Of a stretch of 11,236 bases of DNA, positions 1-5,489 are shown piece by piece. Position 1 is the first letter of the stretch, and each line of letters opens with the position of its first letter. The notes below the pieces were generated by a model, which worked only from the letters and a program-made list of their open reading frames with translations, had not been told where the DNA came from and made no database searches. The position numbers and the translations under genes are program-made. Source of the stretch: JBCDBL01 sp039183635 (GTDB taxonomy: Bacteria > Pseudomonadota > Alphaproteobacteria > Caulobacterales > Parvularculaceae); assembly GCA_039183635.1 (NCBI GenBank), contig JBCDBL010000127.1, positions 1 through 11,236 on the forward strand, given 5' to 3'.

Positions 1-104
1 GGCGAACAGGCGGAGAGGATGAAGAGGGACACCCCGGTGAATCCGAAGCGCTTCTCAAGCGCGTTCAATTGAGTGGGACCCATACTTCCGCGGACTTTCA
101 TCAT
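1..104 (-). CDS. Possible 5' end of an unidentified gene (partial, runs off the left edge)
   Basis: A minus-strand frame stays open from tandem ATG codons at 104-102 and 101-99 to the window edge, giving about 34 residues. The translation is mildly basic at first (MMKVRGSMGP) and becomes hydrophobic (GVSLFILSAC) at the edge, as in a membrane or exported protein. A third in-frame ATG lies at 83-81. No convincing ribosome binding site precedes any of the three. It points the same way as the prepilin peptidase gene upstream, about 210 bases away. I do not recognise the family. An open frame this short can arise by chance, so confidence is low. Confidence 0.35.
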   Translation of the reverse strand, partial: MMKVRGSMGPTQLNALEKRFGFTGVSLFILSACS

Positions 105-249
105 GGCGCGCAGCAAAACTGCTGCAACATACGACGCCGAATACATGGCCGCAGCCGACCCGTTCGAAAAAAACTCACAAAGCCCTTGCCACGCAGGAGC
201 CATCCATACACGGAATCAGGCAGACGCTTTAAGTCTTTGTTTTTTCGCA

Positions 250-286
250 TTTCCGGACGGCCAACCGTACACAGTTGGCCTGGAAA
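250..286. repeat. Inverted repeat downstream of the prepilin peptidase gene
   Basis: Arms GGCCAAC (259-265) and GTTGGCC (274-280) pair perfectly around an 8-base loop. An outer TTTCC/GGAAA pair (250-254 and 282-286) could extend the stem across a small asymmetric bulge. It lies just past the stop codon of the minus-strand prepilin peptidase gene. Neither side has a T-run in the right place for a standard intrinsic terminator: read on the minus strand, the hairpin is followed by an A-rich stretch. It may protect a 3' end, act as a weak or Rho-assisted terminator, or be a protein-binding dyad. The rest of 105-314 shows no gene I can support. Confidence 0.5.
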
Positions 287-314
287 GGCTTTAAAACAAG
301 AGCTTAGAGCCGTT

Positions 315-806
315 TTACAGTGGCAAATCTAAAATGCGTCCCATGAGCCAGCGCAAGCCTATGGCGAGGGCCAGATGCGGGCCGAAGGCGATGGCGACGC
401 CGCCAATGGGGGCGCCTGCGTCCTGGCCTTTCTTGTCGCTCCAGGCTGCAAAAAGAGCGTAGGCGAGACCCGCCATGCTGGCGATGAGGACGATATGGGG
501 CAAGGCCGCCCAACCGCACCATGCGCCCCCGGCCGCTGCGAGTTTGGCGTCGCCGCGGCCAAGACCGTCGACGCCGCGTACGGCCCGATATCCCTTTTCT
601 ATGGCGACGAAAGCAACGTACCCGACAGCGGCGCCGATCAGCCCGTCCGTCAGCATACCGCTGCGGCTGGCGAAAAAGAGGCCTACAGCAACCAAAGGAA
701 GGGTCGCAATGTCCGGCAGGATCATCTCGCGGCTGTCTTTTATGGCGAGATAAATCAGAACGGCGTACAAAAAAGCGCCGAATAAAATGATTTCAAGGAT
801 CAGCAT
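315..806 (-). CDS. A24 family prepilin peptidase, short form without the methylase domain
   Basis: A 163-residue integral membrane aspartic protease that would cut the leader peptide of type IV pilin-like or type II secretion pseudopilin precursors at the cytoplasmic face of the inner membrane. Both family aspartates are visible: D24 in AIKDSREMILPD and D86 in the GxGD-type motif GLGRGD. A degenerate version of the family's PFGP-LAL motif (IAFGPHLALA) lies near residues 139-148. Hydrophobic stretches cover roughly 1-22, 33-48, 53-70, 90-122 and 134-155. Full PilD/GspO enzymes have about 250-290 residues with an N-terminal methyltransferase region; here only the peptidase half is present, as in CpaA/TadV or archaeal types. 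The sequence around D24 (LPD..TLPL) looks more like PilD/GspO, so I give no symbol. No pilin gene is visible in the window. The ATG at 806 lacks a clear ribosome binding site. Confidence 0.85.
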   Translation of the reverse strand: MLILEIILFGAFLYAVLIYLAIKDSREMILPDIATLPLVAVGLFFASRSGMLTDGLIGAAVGYVAFVAIEKGYRAVRGVDGLGRGDAKLAAAGGAWCGWAALPHIVLIASMAGLAYALFAAWSDKKGQDAGAPIGGVAIAFGPHLALAIGLRWLMGRILDLPL

Positions 807-891
807 GGGACGTCGTCAGGCAGCGGCATAAAAAGGCGTATCCGGAGTTAAGGCATATTCCGGCGCGCTGCTGTTGCACTTTTAGATGCGT

Positions 892-1692
892 TTAAGCTGT
901 CTGACGCCGACCTGTATCGAGGGCGGCGAAAGCGTCAAACGTTGCGTCCGTAAAATAACGTAAGTCTTTTAAATCTTCCCGCGTCAATTGTCGATCCGCC
1001 ACAAGCGCATAAAGAACATTCGCCGCACCGCTGACGGCGGCGGCGCCGACACCGCCTGATGCGCCTTTGATTTCATGGGCCTGCTTGGCAAGCTCGTCTT
1101 GAGCAGCTCCGGCGGCGACCGCCTCCTCAAAAACTCTTATGTCTTCTGCGATATCGGCCCATGTGCTTTTCAGGAGCGACATGGCGTTTTCAGATCCCAT
1201 AAGCTCTGCGTATTGGCCGATCACTTTGTGGTCGAGGGCGTTTGACGCTGGCTTTACGGCTGTATTTTTTGACGCCGACGTCAGATGTGCGGGAGAGGCC
1301 TGGGTGATGGCGTCGCTTAAGCTGTCCACCGTGATCGGTTTTGGGGAAAAACCGTCGAATCCGTACTCAAGAAAGCGTTTTTTATCTTGGGCGGTCCCAT
1401 GGGCGGTAACGGCGATGATCGGTGTTTGGGCGTTGACCGTCGTCTCTGCTCGAATCTTTCGCATGGCTTCGATCCCGTCGAGGCCCGGCATGCTGATGTC
1501 CATAAGGATCACGTCGTAAGCTTTGATTGTCGCCAGATTCACAGCGTCTTCACCGGAGCATGCCTCATCAAAGTCATATCCGATGCGTTTCAAAATGGCG
1601 CCTGCGAGAACTCTGTTTGATGCGTTGTCGTCGACAACAAGGATCATTTTCATGGTGCTTGGTGTTTCAGTCATGGATTGGGGCTTTGGCAT
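892..1692 (-). CDS. Stand-alone receiver-Hpt phosphorelay protein
   Basis: A cytoplasmic 266-residue two-domain phosphotransfer protein. The receiver (about 15-132) has acidic pocket D21/D22, phospho-acceptor D65 in LMDISMPGLDG, T96 and K118 in SPKPI, so it looks fully active. A 20-residue linker rich in small residues leads to a C-terminal Hpt domain (about 154-255) with the phosphorylatable H206 in QAHEIKGASGG. There is no DNA-binding, HD-GYP or GGDEF output domain, so it should shuttle phosphate rather than act directly. It lies in the same direction as, and downstream of, the rpfF-oxidase pair, but a strong terminator separates them. The start is unsure: in-frame ATGs occur at codons 1, 7, 14 and 16 and none has a good Shine-Dalgarno sequence. 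The receiver itself begins at MKMILVVDD, so a start at codon 14 or 16 (about 250 residues) is plausible. Its partner could be either kinase across the divergent region. Confidence 0.9.
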   Translation of the reverse strand: MPKPQSMTETPSTMKMILVVDDNASNRVLAGAILKRIGYDFDEACSGEDAVNLATIKAYDVILMDISMPGLDGIEAMRKIRAETTVNAQTPIIAVTAHGTAQDKKRFLEYGFDGFSPKPITVDSLSDAITQASPAHLTSASKNTAVKPASNALDHKVIGQYAELMGSENAMSLLKSTWADIAEDIRVFEEAVAAGAAQDELAKQAHEIKGASGGVGAAAVSGAANVLYALVADRQLTREDLKDLRYFTDATFDAFAALDTGRRQTA

Positions 1693-1710
1693 GTTCTGAA
1701 GTGCGCAACG

Positions 1711-1742
1711 AAAAAGGGCGATACCTTAAAGGTATCGCCCTT
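1711..1742 (-). terminator. Intrinsic terminator after the haem-oxygenase-like oxidase gene
   Basis: A near-perfect hairpin with arms AAGGGCGATACC (1714-1725) and GGTATCGCCCTT (1731-1742) around a 5-base loop. Read on the minus strand, the GC-rich stem runs directly into five T residues (1715-1711), the classic Rho-independent layout. It lies about 30 bases past the stop of the 1772-2518 gene and ends only 18 bases before the first possible start of the receiver-Hpt gene. On the plus strand the hairpin is not followed by a T-run, so it should act on minus-strand transcription only. Confidence 0.88.
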
Positions 1743-1771
1743 GGGTTGAAATACGCTTAATGCCTAAGGGC

Positions 1772-2518
1772 TTAGAATTCCCGGAAGAGTGAGAAGAACA
1801 AAGCGTAGTTCACGCGCCCGGCGGCGACGATGGCTTGAACGGCCGCAGGGTTCGCGGTGGTGTTAACGATTTTTTCGAATTCCGAGATGTGTTCGGCGTC
1901 CATCTCCGCGTGGGACGATAGGAACTTGAAACCTTTTGTAATGTCGTCAACATCAAGCCGCTCAGCCGTGACTGTGGCGACGCGCGCTGCATAGCTTGCC
2001 GCTGTTTCTTCCAGCACATGCATCATGCCGGTGGCCGCCCAGGGACTGACATGTTCAGCAACATAATAATTGTATCCGATGAGCGCATCGATCGCCACGC
2101 CAGGCCGAGAGGCGCGGGCGTACTCGACGTCGCCGCCCATGTTTTCGATATCCTCCAAGACCCAATTTTCATGGCCCTTTTCATCGTCGATCTGGTGGTA
2201 CAGATGATACCGAAGTTCGCGGTACTCATCGCCGCACCGCGACGCCGCAGCGGCGAGGACAGGACAAAAATGCCACACGATATGGTAGAGGTTATAAAGA
2301 AAGTCGAGATAGTCTTCCCTGGGCAGACCTTCGCTTAAAACCTGCTCAAAACCGGCTTGCAGCGTAGCGTGACCTCGCGCGTCGGCGATGCCGTCAAGCA
2401 CCATGTTGTAGGGCGAGGCGCCGCCGCTTGGCGTCTCAGTATCGCCAGGAATGGCCAACAAGGATTCTGATAGCGTCGTTATATCAGGTGTTGTGTTCAG
2501 TATACGGTCAGAGGGCAT
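1772..2518 (-). CDS. Haem-oxygenase-like diiron (iron-containing redox enzyme) family protein
   Basis: A 248-residue all-helical protein of the TenA/PqqC/haem-oxygenase-like fold. Visible candidate metal-binding motifs are E113-x-x-H116 in DDEKGHENW, E170/E171 in HVLEETAASY, and H203-x3-D207-x2-H210 in SSHAEMDAEH, in the order expected for haem-oxygenase-like diiron oxidases. Known members include UndA (fatty-acid decarboxylase), SznF and chlamydial CADD; thiaminase-like and PqqC proteins share the fold without the full iron site. The start is well supported: AAAGGA lies six bases before the ATG. The gene sits 106 bases downstream of rpfF on the same strand and is closed by a strong terminator, so the two probably share a transcript. 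That suggests a substrate linked to fatty acids or the DSF signal, which is inference only. It has no signal peptide, so it should be cytoplasmic. Family call fairly sure; reaction unknown. Confidence 0.8.
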   Translation of the reverse strand: MPSDRILNTTPDITTLSESLLAIPGDTETPSGGASPYNMVLDGIADARGHATLQAGFEQVLSEGLPREDYLDFLYNLYHIVWHFCPVLAAAASRCGDEYRELRYHLYHQIDDEKGHENWVLEDIENMGGDVEYARASRPGVAIDALIGYNYYVAEHVSPWAATGMMHVLEETAASYAARVATVTAERLDVDDITKGFKFLSSHAEMDAEHISEFEKIVNTTANPAAVQAIVAAGRVNYALFFSLFREF

Positions 2519-2524
2519 CTGTTT

Positions 2525-2530
2525 TCCTTT
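2525..2530 (-). promoter_or_regulatory. Ribosome binding site of the diiron oxidase gene
   Basis: AAAGGA on the minus strand ends six bases before the ATG at 2518. It is one of the few good Shine-Dalgarno sequences in the window and fixes this start. It also implies efficient independent translation of this gene relative to rpfF upstream. Confidence 0.75.
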
Positions 2531-2579
2531 CCAAAAGCGGTTCGATTTTTGCTCCGCGGCGCGAGCCCGGCGATTTGTC

Positions 2580-2609
2580 GAACCTGTCGCTTCAATGAAC
2601 CTGTCGCTT
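2580..2609. repeat. Two-copy direct repeat between rpfF and the oxidase gene
   Basis: The 13-mer GAACCTGTCGCTT occurs at 2580-2592 and again at 2597-2609, a 17-base period. The pair fills part of the 106-base gap between the rpfF stop and the oxidase start. It may be a small tandem duplication or paired binding sites for a regulator acting on the downstream gene. Nothing else in the gap looks like a gene. Confidence 0.6.
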
Positions 2610-2624
2610 TAAAGAGTCTAGTTC

Positions 2625-3620
2625 TTATTGTGCGGCGACGGCGTGCTGACTTCCCCCCCGGTTACGTTCGGATTTCGCCAATTGCGCTCGGGCCAGGCGA
2701 CGCATTTTTTTTAGATCCATACTATTTAGCGTCATCGCCGTCTCAACCCAGCGGTCGGCGATGTCGAGCATTTCGTCATAAGAAACTGGGTTGGAAACGC
2801 GCGGCATACGGAATACTTCACGGCGAGAAAGAAAGCGTTTGTCGTGTTTATGAAAATAGTCGCGAAGCGCTGTGTCTCCCTCGCCATCCTCCGCCAATAT
2901 ATCGACAAGCCCTGCGGCGTGAAGCTCCGCTGCTGAATAGACGCGTCCGCTTTGCACCATTTGCATCGCAATGCGCGGACCAGCTTTGCGGCTGATAAAA
3001 CTGTACGCGCCCATTCCCGGGAAAAGACCGAAAATGATTTCCGGCAGACCCATTTGCGCGCTGCGCTCTGCAATTATGACGTCACAGGATAAAGCCGCCT
3101 CAAGACCGCCCCCAAGCGTATCGCCTTTGCAAAGCGCTATGGTCGTTATCGGCAGGTCAAAATTGCGATAGTTATTGTAGCACGCATCGGTGGCGGCCTT
3201 TGCGTATTCAGCCATGCCGTCCCTGTCTTTGTCCATAAGAAGATCGACGAAATGGACGAGATCGCCTCCAAAATTGAAAACATTTCGCATGCTGGAGGCG
3301 TGCACCCAATACTGCATGCGCGGCTGGTCGCCAGGATCGTCTTTAAGGCAGGCGTGCATAGTGTGCTGCATGCGCAACATTTCATTGAGTACGTTCATCG
3401 TGAAGTTTGGACGTTCTCTATGATTTTGCGTGCAGTATACAGCTTTGTATGTCGGATCAAACGTTAACGTGAGTTCGTTGTAAGCGTCGTCAGAGAAAAT
3501 TTTCTGAATATTGGTTTCCGAAGCAAGCCGCTTGGAGCGTTCACGATAGGGATTATTGCGCCAACGTTTTTCATGCGCGTCAGCGTTATGTTGTAACCTT
3601 ACTTTATTATCATTAACCAT
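2625..3620 (-). CDS. rpfF: DSF synthase RpfF (crotonase-fold enoyl-CoA hydratase/thioesterase)
   Basis: RpfF converts 3-hydroxyacyl-ACP to a cis-2-unsaturated fatty acid and releases it as the diffusible signal factor (DSF). The crotonase core is clear: oxyanion-hole motif FNFGGDL (about 116-122), then GGGLEAALSCDVIIAE with catalytic E174 and GLPEIIFGLFPGMGAYSF with E194. These glutamates are 20 residues apart, as are E141/E161 of the Xanthomonas campestris enzyme, and the flanking residues match that protein closely, as does the C-terminal RLARAQ segment. With ATG at 3620-3618 the product has 331 residues, about 40 more than the Xanthomonas enzyme (289), the extra length being a charged N-terminal segment. 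A TTG two codons earlier is possible but less likely. The gene diverges from the kinase genes, the rpfC homologue among them, and is followed by the diiron oxidase gene. The identification as a DSF-type synthase is strong; the exact fatty acid made is unknown. Confidence 0.93.
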   Translation of the reverse strand: MVNDNKVRLQHNADAHEKRWRNNPYRERSKRLASETNIQKIFSDDAYNELTLTFDPTYKAVYCTQNHRERPNFTMNVLNEMLRMQHTMHACLKDDPGDQPRMQYWVHASSMRNVFNFGGDLVHFVDLLMDKDRDGMAEYAKAATDACYNNYRNFDLPITTIALCKGDTLGGGLEAALSCDVIIAERSAQMGLPEIIFGLFPGMGAYSFISRKAGPRIAMQMVQSGRVYSAAELHAAGLVDILAEDGEGDTALRDYFHKHDKRFLSRREVFRMPRVSNPVSYDEMLDIADRWVETAMTLNSMDLKKMRRLARAQLAKSERNRGGSQHAVAAQ

Positions 3621-3666
3621 TACCAACCCAAAAATCAGGCATCAAATAGTGTTAACCTTTGCTAAC
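3613..3666 (-). promoter_or_regulatory. CtrA-like motifs upstream of rpfF
   Basis: TTAA (3652-3655), seven bases, then TAAC (3663-3666) resembles the alphaproteobacterial CtrA consensus TTAA-N7-TTAA in all but one position. A second motif, TTAACCAT (3613-3620), overlaps the rpfF start codon and matches the known alternative CtrA half-site form. The first motif lies about 30-45 bases before the rpfF ATG, where a promoter-proximal regulator could sit. The region is AT-rich, so chance matches are possible. I could not place a convincing -35/-10 pair. Confidence 0.35.
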
Positions 3667-3668
3667 AA

Positions 3669-3689
3669 AGTCTTAATGCTGTTAAGACT
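3669..3689. promoter_or_regulatory. Palindrome in the rpfF/kinase divergent region (candidate operator)
   Basis: Perfect 8-base arms AGTCTTAA (3669-3676) and TTAAGACT (3682-3689) flank a 5-base spacer. There is no adjacent T-run, so it is not a terminator. It lies about 50 bases upstream of rpfF and 220 bases upstream of the REC-PAS-kinase gene, where a dimeric regulator could control rpfF or both directions. The rest of 3621-3908 contains no gene I can support. Confidence 0.5.
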
Positions 3690-3765
3690 GTAACTTAAAA
3701 CATACTTCTGGCAAGGTTCTTTCGCCTATTTTCACAACATTTTAAGCCTAATCACGCATTCTTAT

Positions 3766-3784
3766 GAGGCCGCGCTTCGGCCTC
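3766..3784. repeat. GC-rich hairpin in the leader of the kinase operon
   Basis: Arms GAGGCCG (3766-3772) and CGGCCTC (3778-3784) pair perfectly around a 5-base loop. It lies about 125 bases before the ATG of the REC-PAS-kinase gene and is probably transcribed in its leader if the promoter is near the palindrome upstream. No T-run follows on either strand, so it is not a typical terminator. It may be an mRNA stability element or have no role. Confidence 0.45.
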
Positions 3785-3908
3785 GACAATCTAAAGTTAT
3801 TGGATCACGGATCTGACGAAACAGGCGCAACCAGACGGCGAGAAATTCTTAACGCGACGCGTTCGCCTACATGTGATCTGCGTCGCCAGCAACCGGCGAA
3901 TATAACGC

Positions 3909-5489
3909 ATGACGCATATTATCGTCATAGACGACCGCGTGACGAACCGTCAGGTCCTTTCAGCTTTGGCCGAGACGATTGAGACAGGGGCGACGACAGA
4001 AGCTTTTGCTGAGCCGGCGTTGGCTTTGGAAAAGGTTAAGTCGAAAACGCCGGACCTTGTCGTAACGGATTTTAATATGCCTGATATGGACGGGGCGGAA
4101 TTCATTCGTCGCTTTCGAAGCATGCCTGAGAACGAGGATGTGCCGGTGATCGTCGTTTCGGCGTATGAAGACCGGCGATACCGATACGAGGCGCTTGAGG
4201 CGGGGGCTACCGATTTCCTCCGCAGCCCCATCGATCATTTTGAATTTAAGGCGCGCGCCCGCAATCTTTTAATGTTTCGAAAGCAACAACAGTTGCTGCG
4301 CCGCAGGGCGATCTTTCTGGAAGATGAATTAACGAATGAAGCCCGGCGCCACCAGCAGGCCGTGCGCGACAGTCGTAGACGCCTGGCCGCCGTGATCGAT
4401 AATGTATCTGCAATGATCTACGCGGTCGATGAGGACCGCAACGCTACATTTGTAAACAAGTCCGCCCTGGACTTCTTTGGCGATCGCCTTGCAGAGCATA
4501 TTGCGGATAACGCCGGCGACATAGAAGAGTTCCGTACACAGTCTAACTCTAAAAACGGCTCACCGCAAGACCTGTTGGAAGAGACGCTTGCCGATGGCGG
4601 CGGCGCTAAACGAACTTTTTTGACCGTAAAAACCTTGCTGGTCGACCCTGAAACAAAACGCGACTGCATGCTTTCTGTGGCCACTGACATTACCGTGCGC
4701 AAACAGATGGAAGAAAGATTGCGCGACGCTATGGAGCAGGCGCAGTCCGCAAGTCACGCAAAGTCGCAATTTCTAATGAATATGAGTCATGAGTTGCGCA
4801 CGCCTTTGAACGTCATTATCGGTTTTTCGGATCTTTTGGCCAATGAAACATTGGGGCCGATCGAAGAGAAAAAGTATGTGCAACATGCTGAAGAAATTCG
4901 AAAAAGCGGTCGTCACCTTTTGCATATTATAAATGAAGTACTTGAGTTGTCGCGCATCGATGAAGGCGCGGTGGAGTTGCGCGAGGAAGATGCAGATTTA
5001 AACGAGATTGCAAAAGAGACATTCAAAAGCGTGCAGTCAGAGCATGAGGACTGCGATATTGAGTTTTCCTTCTCGACAGAGTTCGAGAGTGTAAAGCTCT
5101 ATTGCGATGCTGAAAAAATACAACGTGTTTTCGCGAACGTCATGTCCAACGCAGTGAAGTTCACCAATCAAAAGGGTTCCGTCGCCGTGCGCGTCGTCAA
5201 CGGTTCAGACGGCGTTGTTGTCGTTGAAATTGAAGACGATGGCATCGGTATGGATGAAGCGGAGATCAAGACAGCGCTTTCTCGCTTTTCGCAAGTTTAT
5301 GAAGACGCCAGGACAAAAAAATACGCTGGGGCGGGGCTCGGGTTGCCTGTGGCGAAAGGCCTTATGGAACGTCATGGAGGTGAGCTGGCTGTCAGGGGAC
5401 GTAAAGATGAGGGGCTTTGCGTCATGTTATTTTTCCCCGCCGCGCGGGTTCTTGAAGCAAACCCTGCGGTTACATCTCAATCTCTTTAG
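3909..5489 (+). CDS. REC-PAS-histidine kinase upstream of rpfC
   Basis: A 526-residue soluble sensor kinase with an N-terminal receiver. The receiver (about 1-122) has D8/D9, phospho-acceptor D54 in VVTDFNMPDMDG and S84, but the normally invariant lysine before the KP-type proline is replaced by serine (S106 in LRSPID). A basic coiled-coil-like linker (about 122-158) leads to a PAS domain (about 159-265). HisKA follows with H294 in NMSHELRTPLN, then a HATPase domain with an N-box around N414, G1 box DDGIGM (443-448) and G2 box GAGLGL (474-479). It has no membrane segment and no C-terminal receiver. The receiver end, with PIDHFEFKARARNLL, recalls the receivers of RpfG-like HD-GYP regulators. 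Its stop overlaps the start of rpfC, so the two are translationally coupled and probably partners. A likely role is to receive phosphate from RpfC and pass a signal on. The ATG has only a weak Shine-Dalgarno sequence. Confidence 0.9.
   Translation: MTHIIVIDDRVTNRQVLSALAETIETGATTEAFAEPALALEKVKSKTPDLVVTDFNMPDMDGAEFIRRFRSMPENEDVPVIVVSAYEDRRYRYEALEAGATDFLRSPIDHFEFKARARNLLMFRKQQQLLRRRAIFLEDELTNEARRHQQAVRDSRRRLAAVIDNVSAMIYAVDEDRNATFVNKSALDFFGDRLAEHIADNAGDIEEFRTQSNSKNGSPQDLLEETLADGGGAKRTFLTVKTLLVDPETKRDCMLSVATDITVRKQMEERLRDAMEQAQSASHAKSQFLMNMSHELRTPLNVIIGFSDLLANETLGPIEEKKYVQHAEEIRKSGRHLLHIINEVLELSRIDEGAVELREEDADLNEIAKETFKSVQSEHEDCDIEFSFSTEFESVKLYCDAEKIQRVFANVMSNAVKFTNQKGSVAVRVVNGSDGVVVVEIEDDGIGMDEAEIKTALSRFSQVYEDARTKKYAGAGLGLPVAKGLMERHGGELAVRGRKDEGLCVMLFFPAARVLEANPAVTSQSL

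Noticed and set aside
259..280. Hairpin as an intrinsic terminator of the prepilin peptidase gene.
   Set aside because: On the minus strand the stem is followed by an A-rich, not T-rich, stretch. The T-run on the plus strand lies before the stem, not after it.
69..332. Two short plus-strand frames (69-332 and 73-294) at the left edge.
   Set aside because: They overlap each other, have no ribosome binding site and read as random, arginine- or alanine-rich sequence. The second runs through the inverted repeat.
3624..3626. TTG codon as the rpfF start.
   Set aside because: An ATG lies two codons downstream with equal or better spacing to the weak upstream G-rich stretch; the shorter form is preferred.
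3764..3982. A 72-codon plus-strand frame before the REC-PAS-kinase.
   Set aside because: It starts in the GC-rich hairpin and runs into the kinase gene in another frame; the translation has no coherent pattern.
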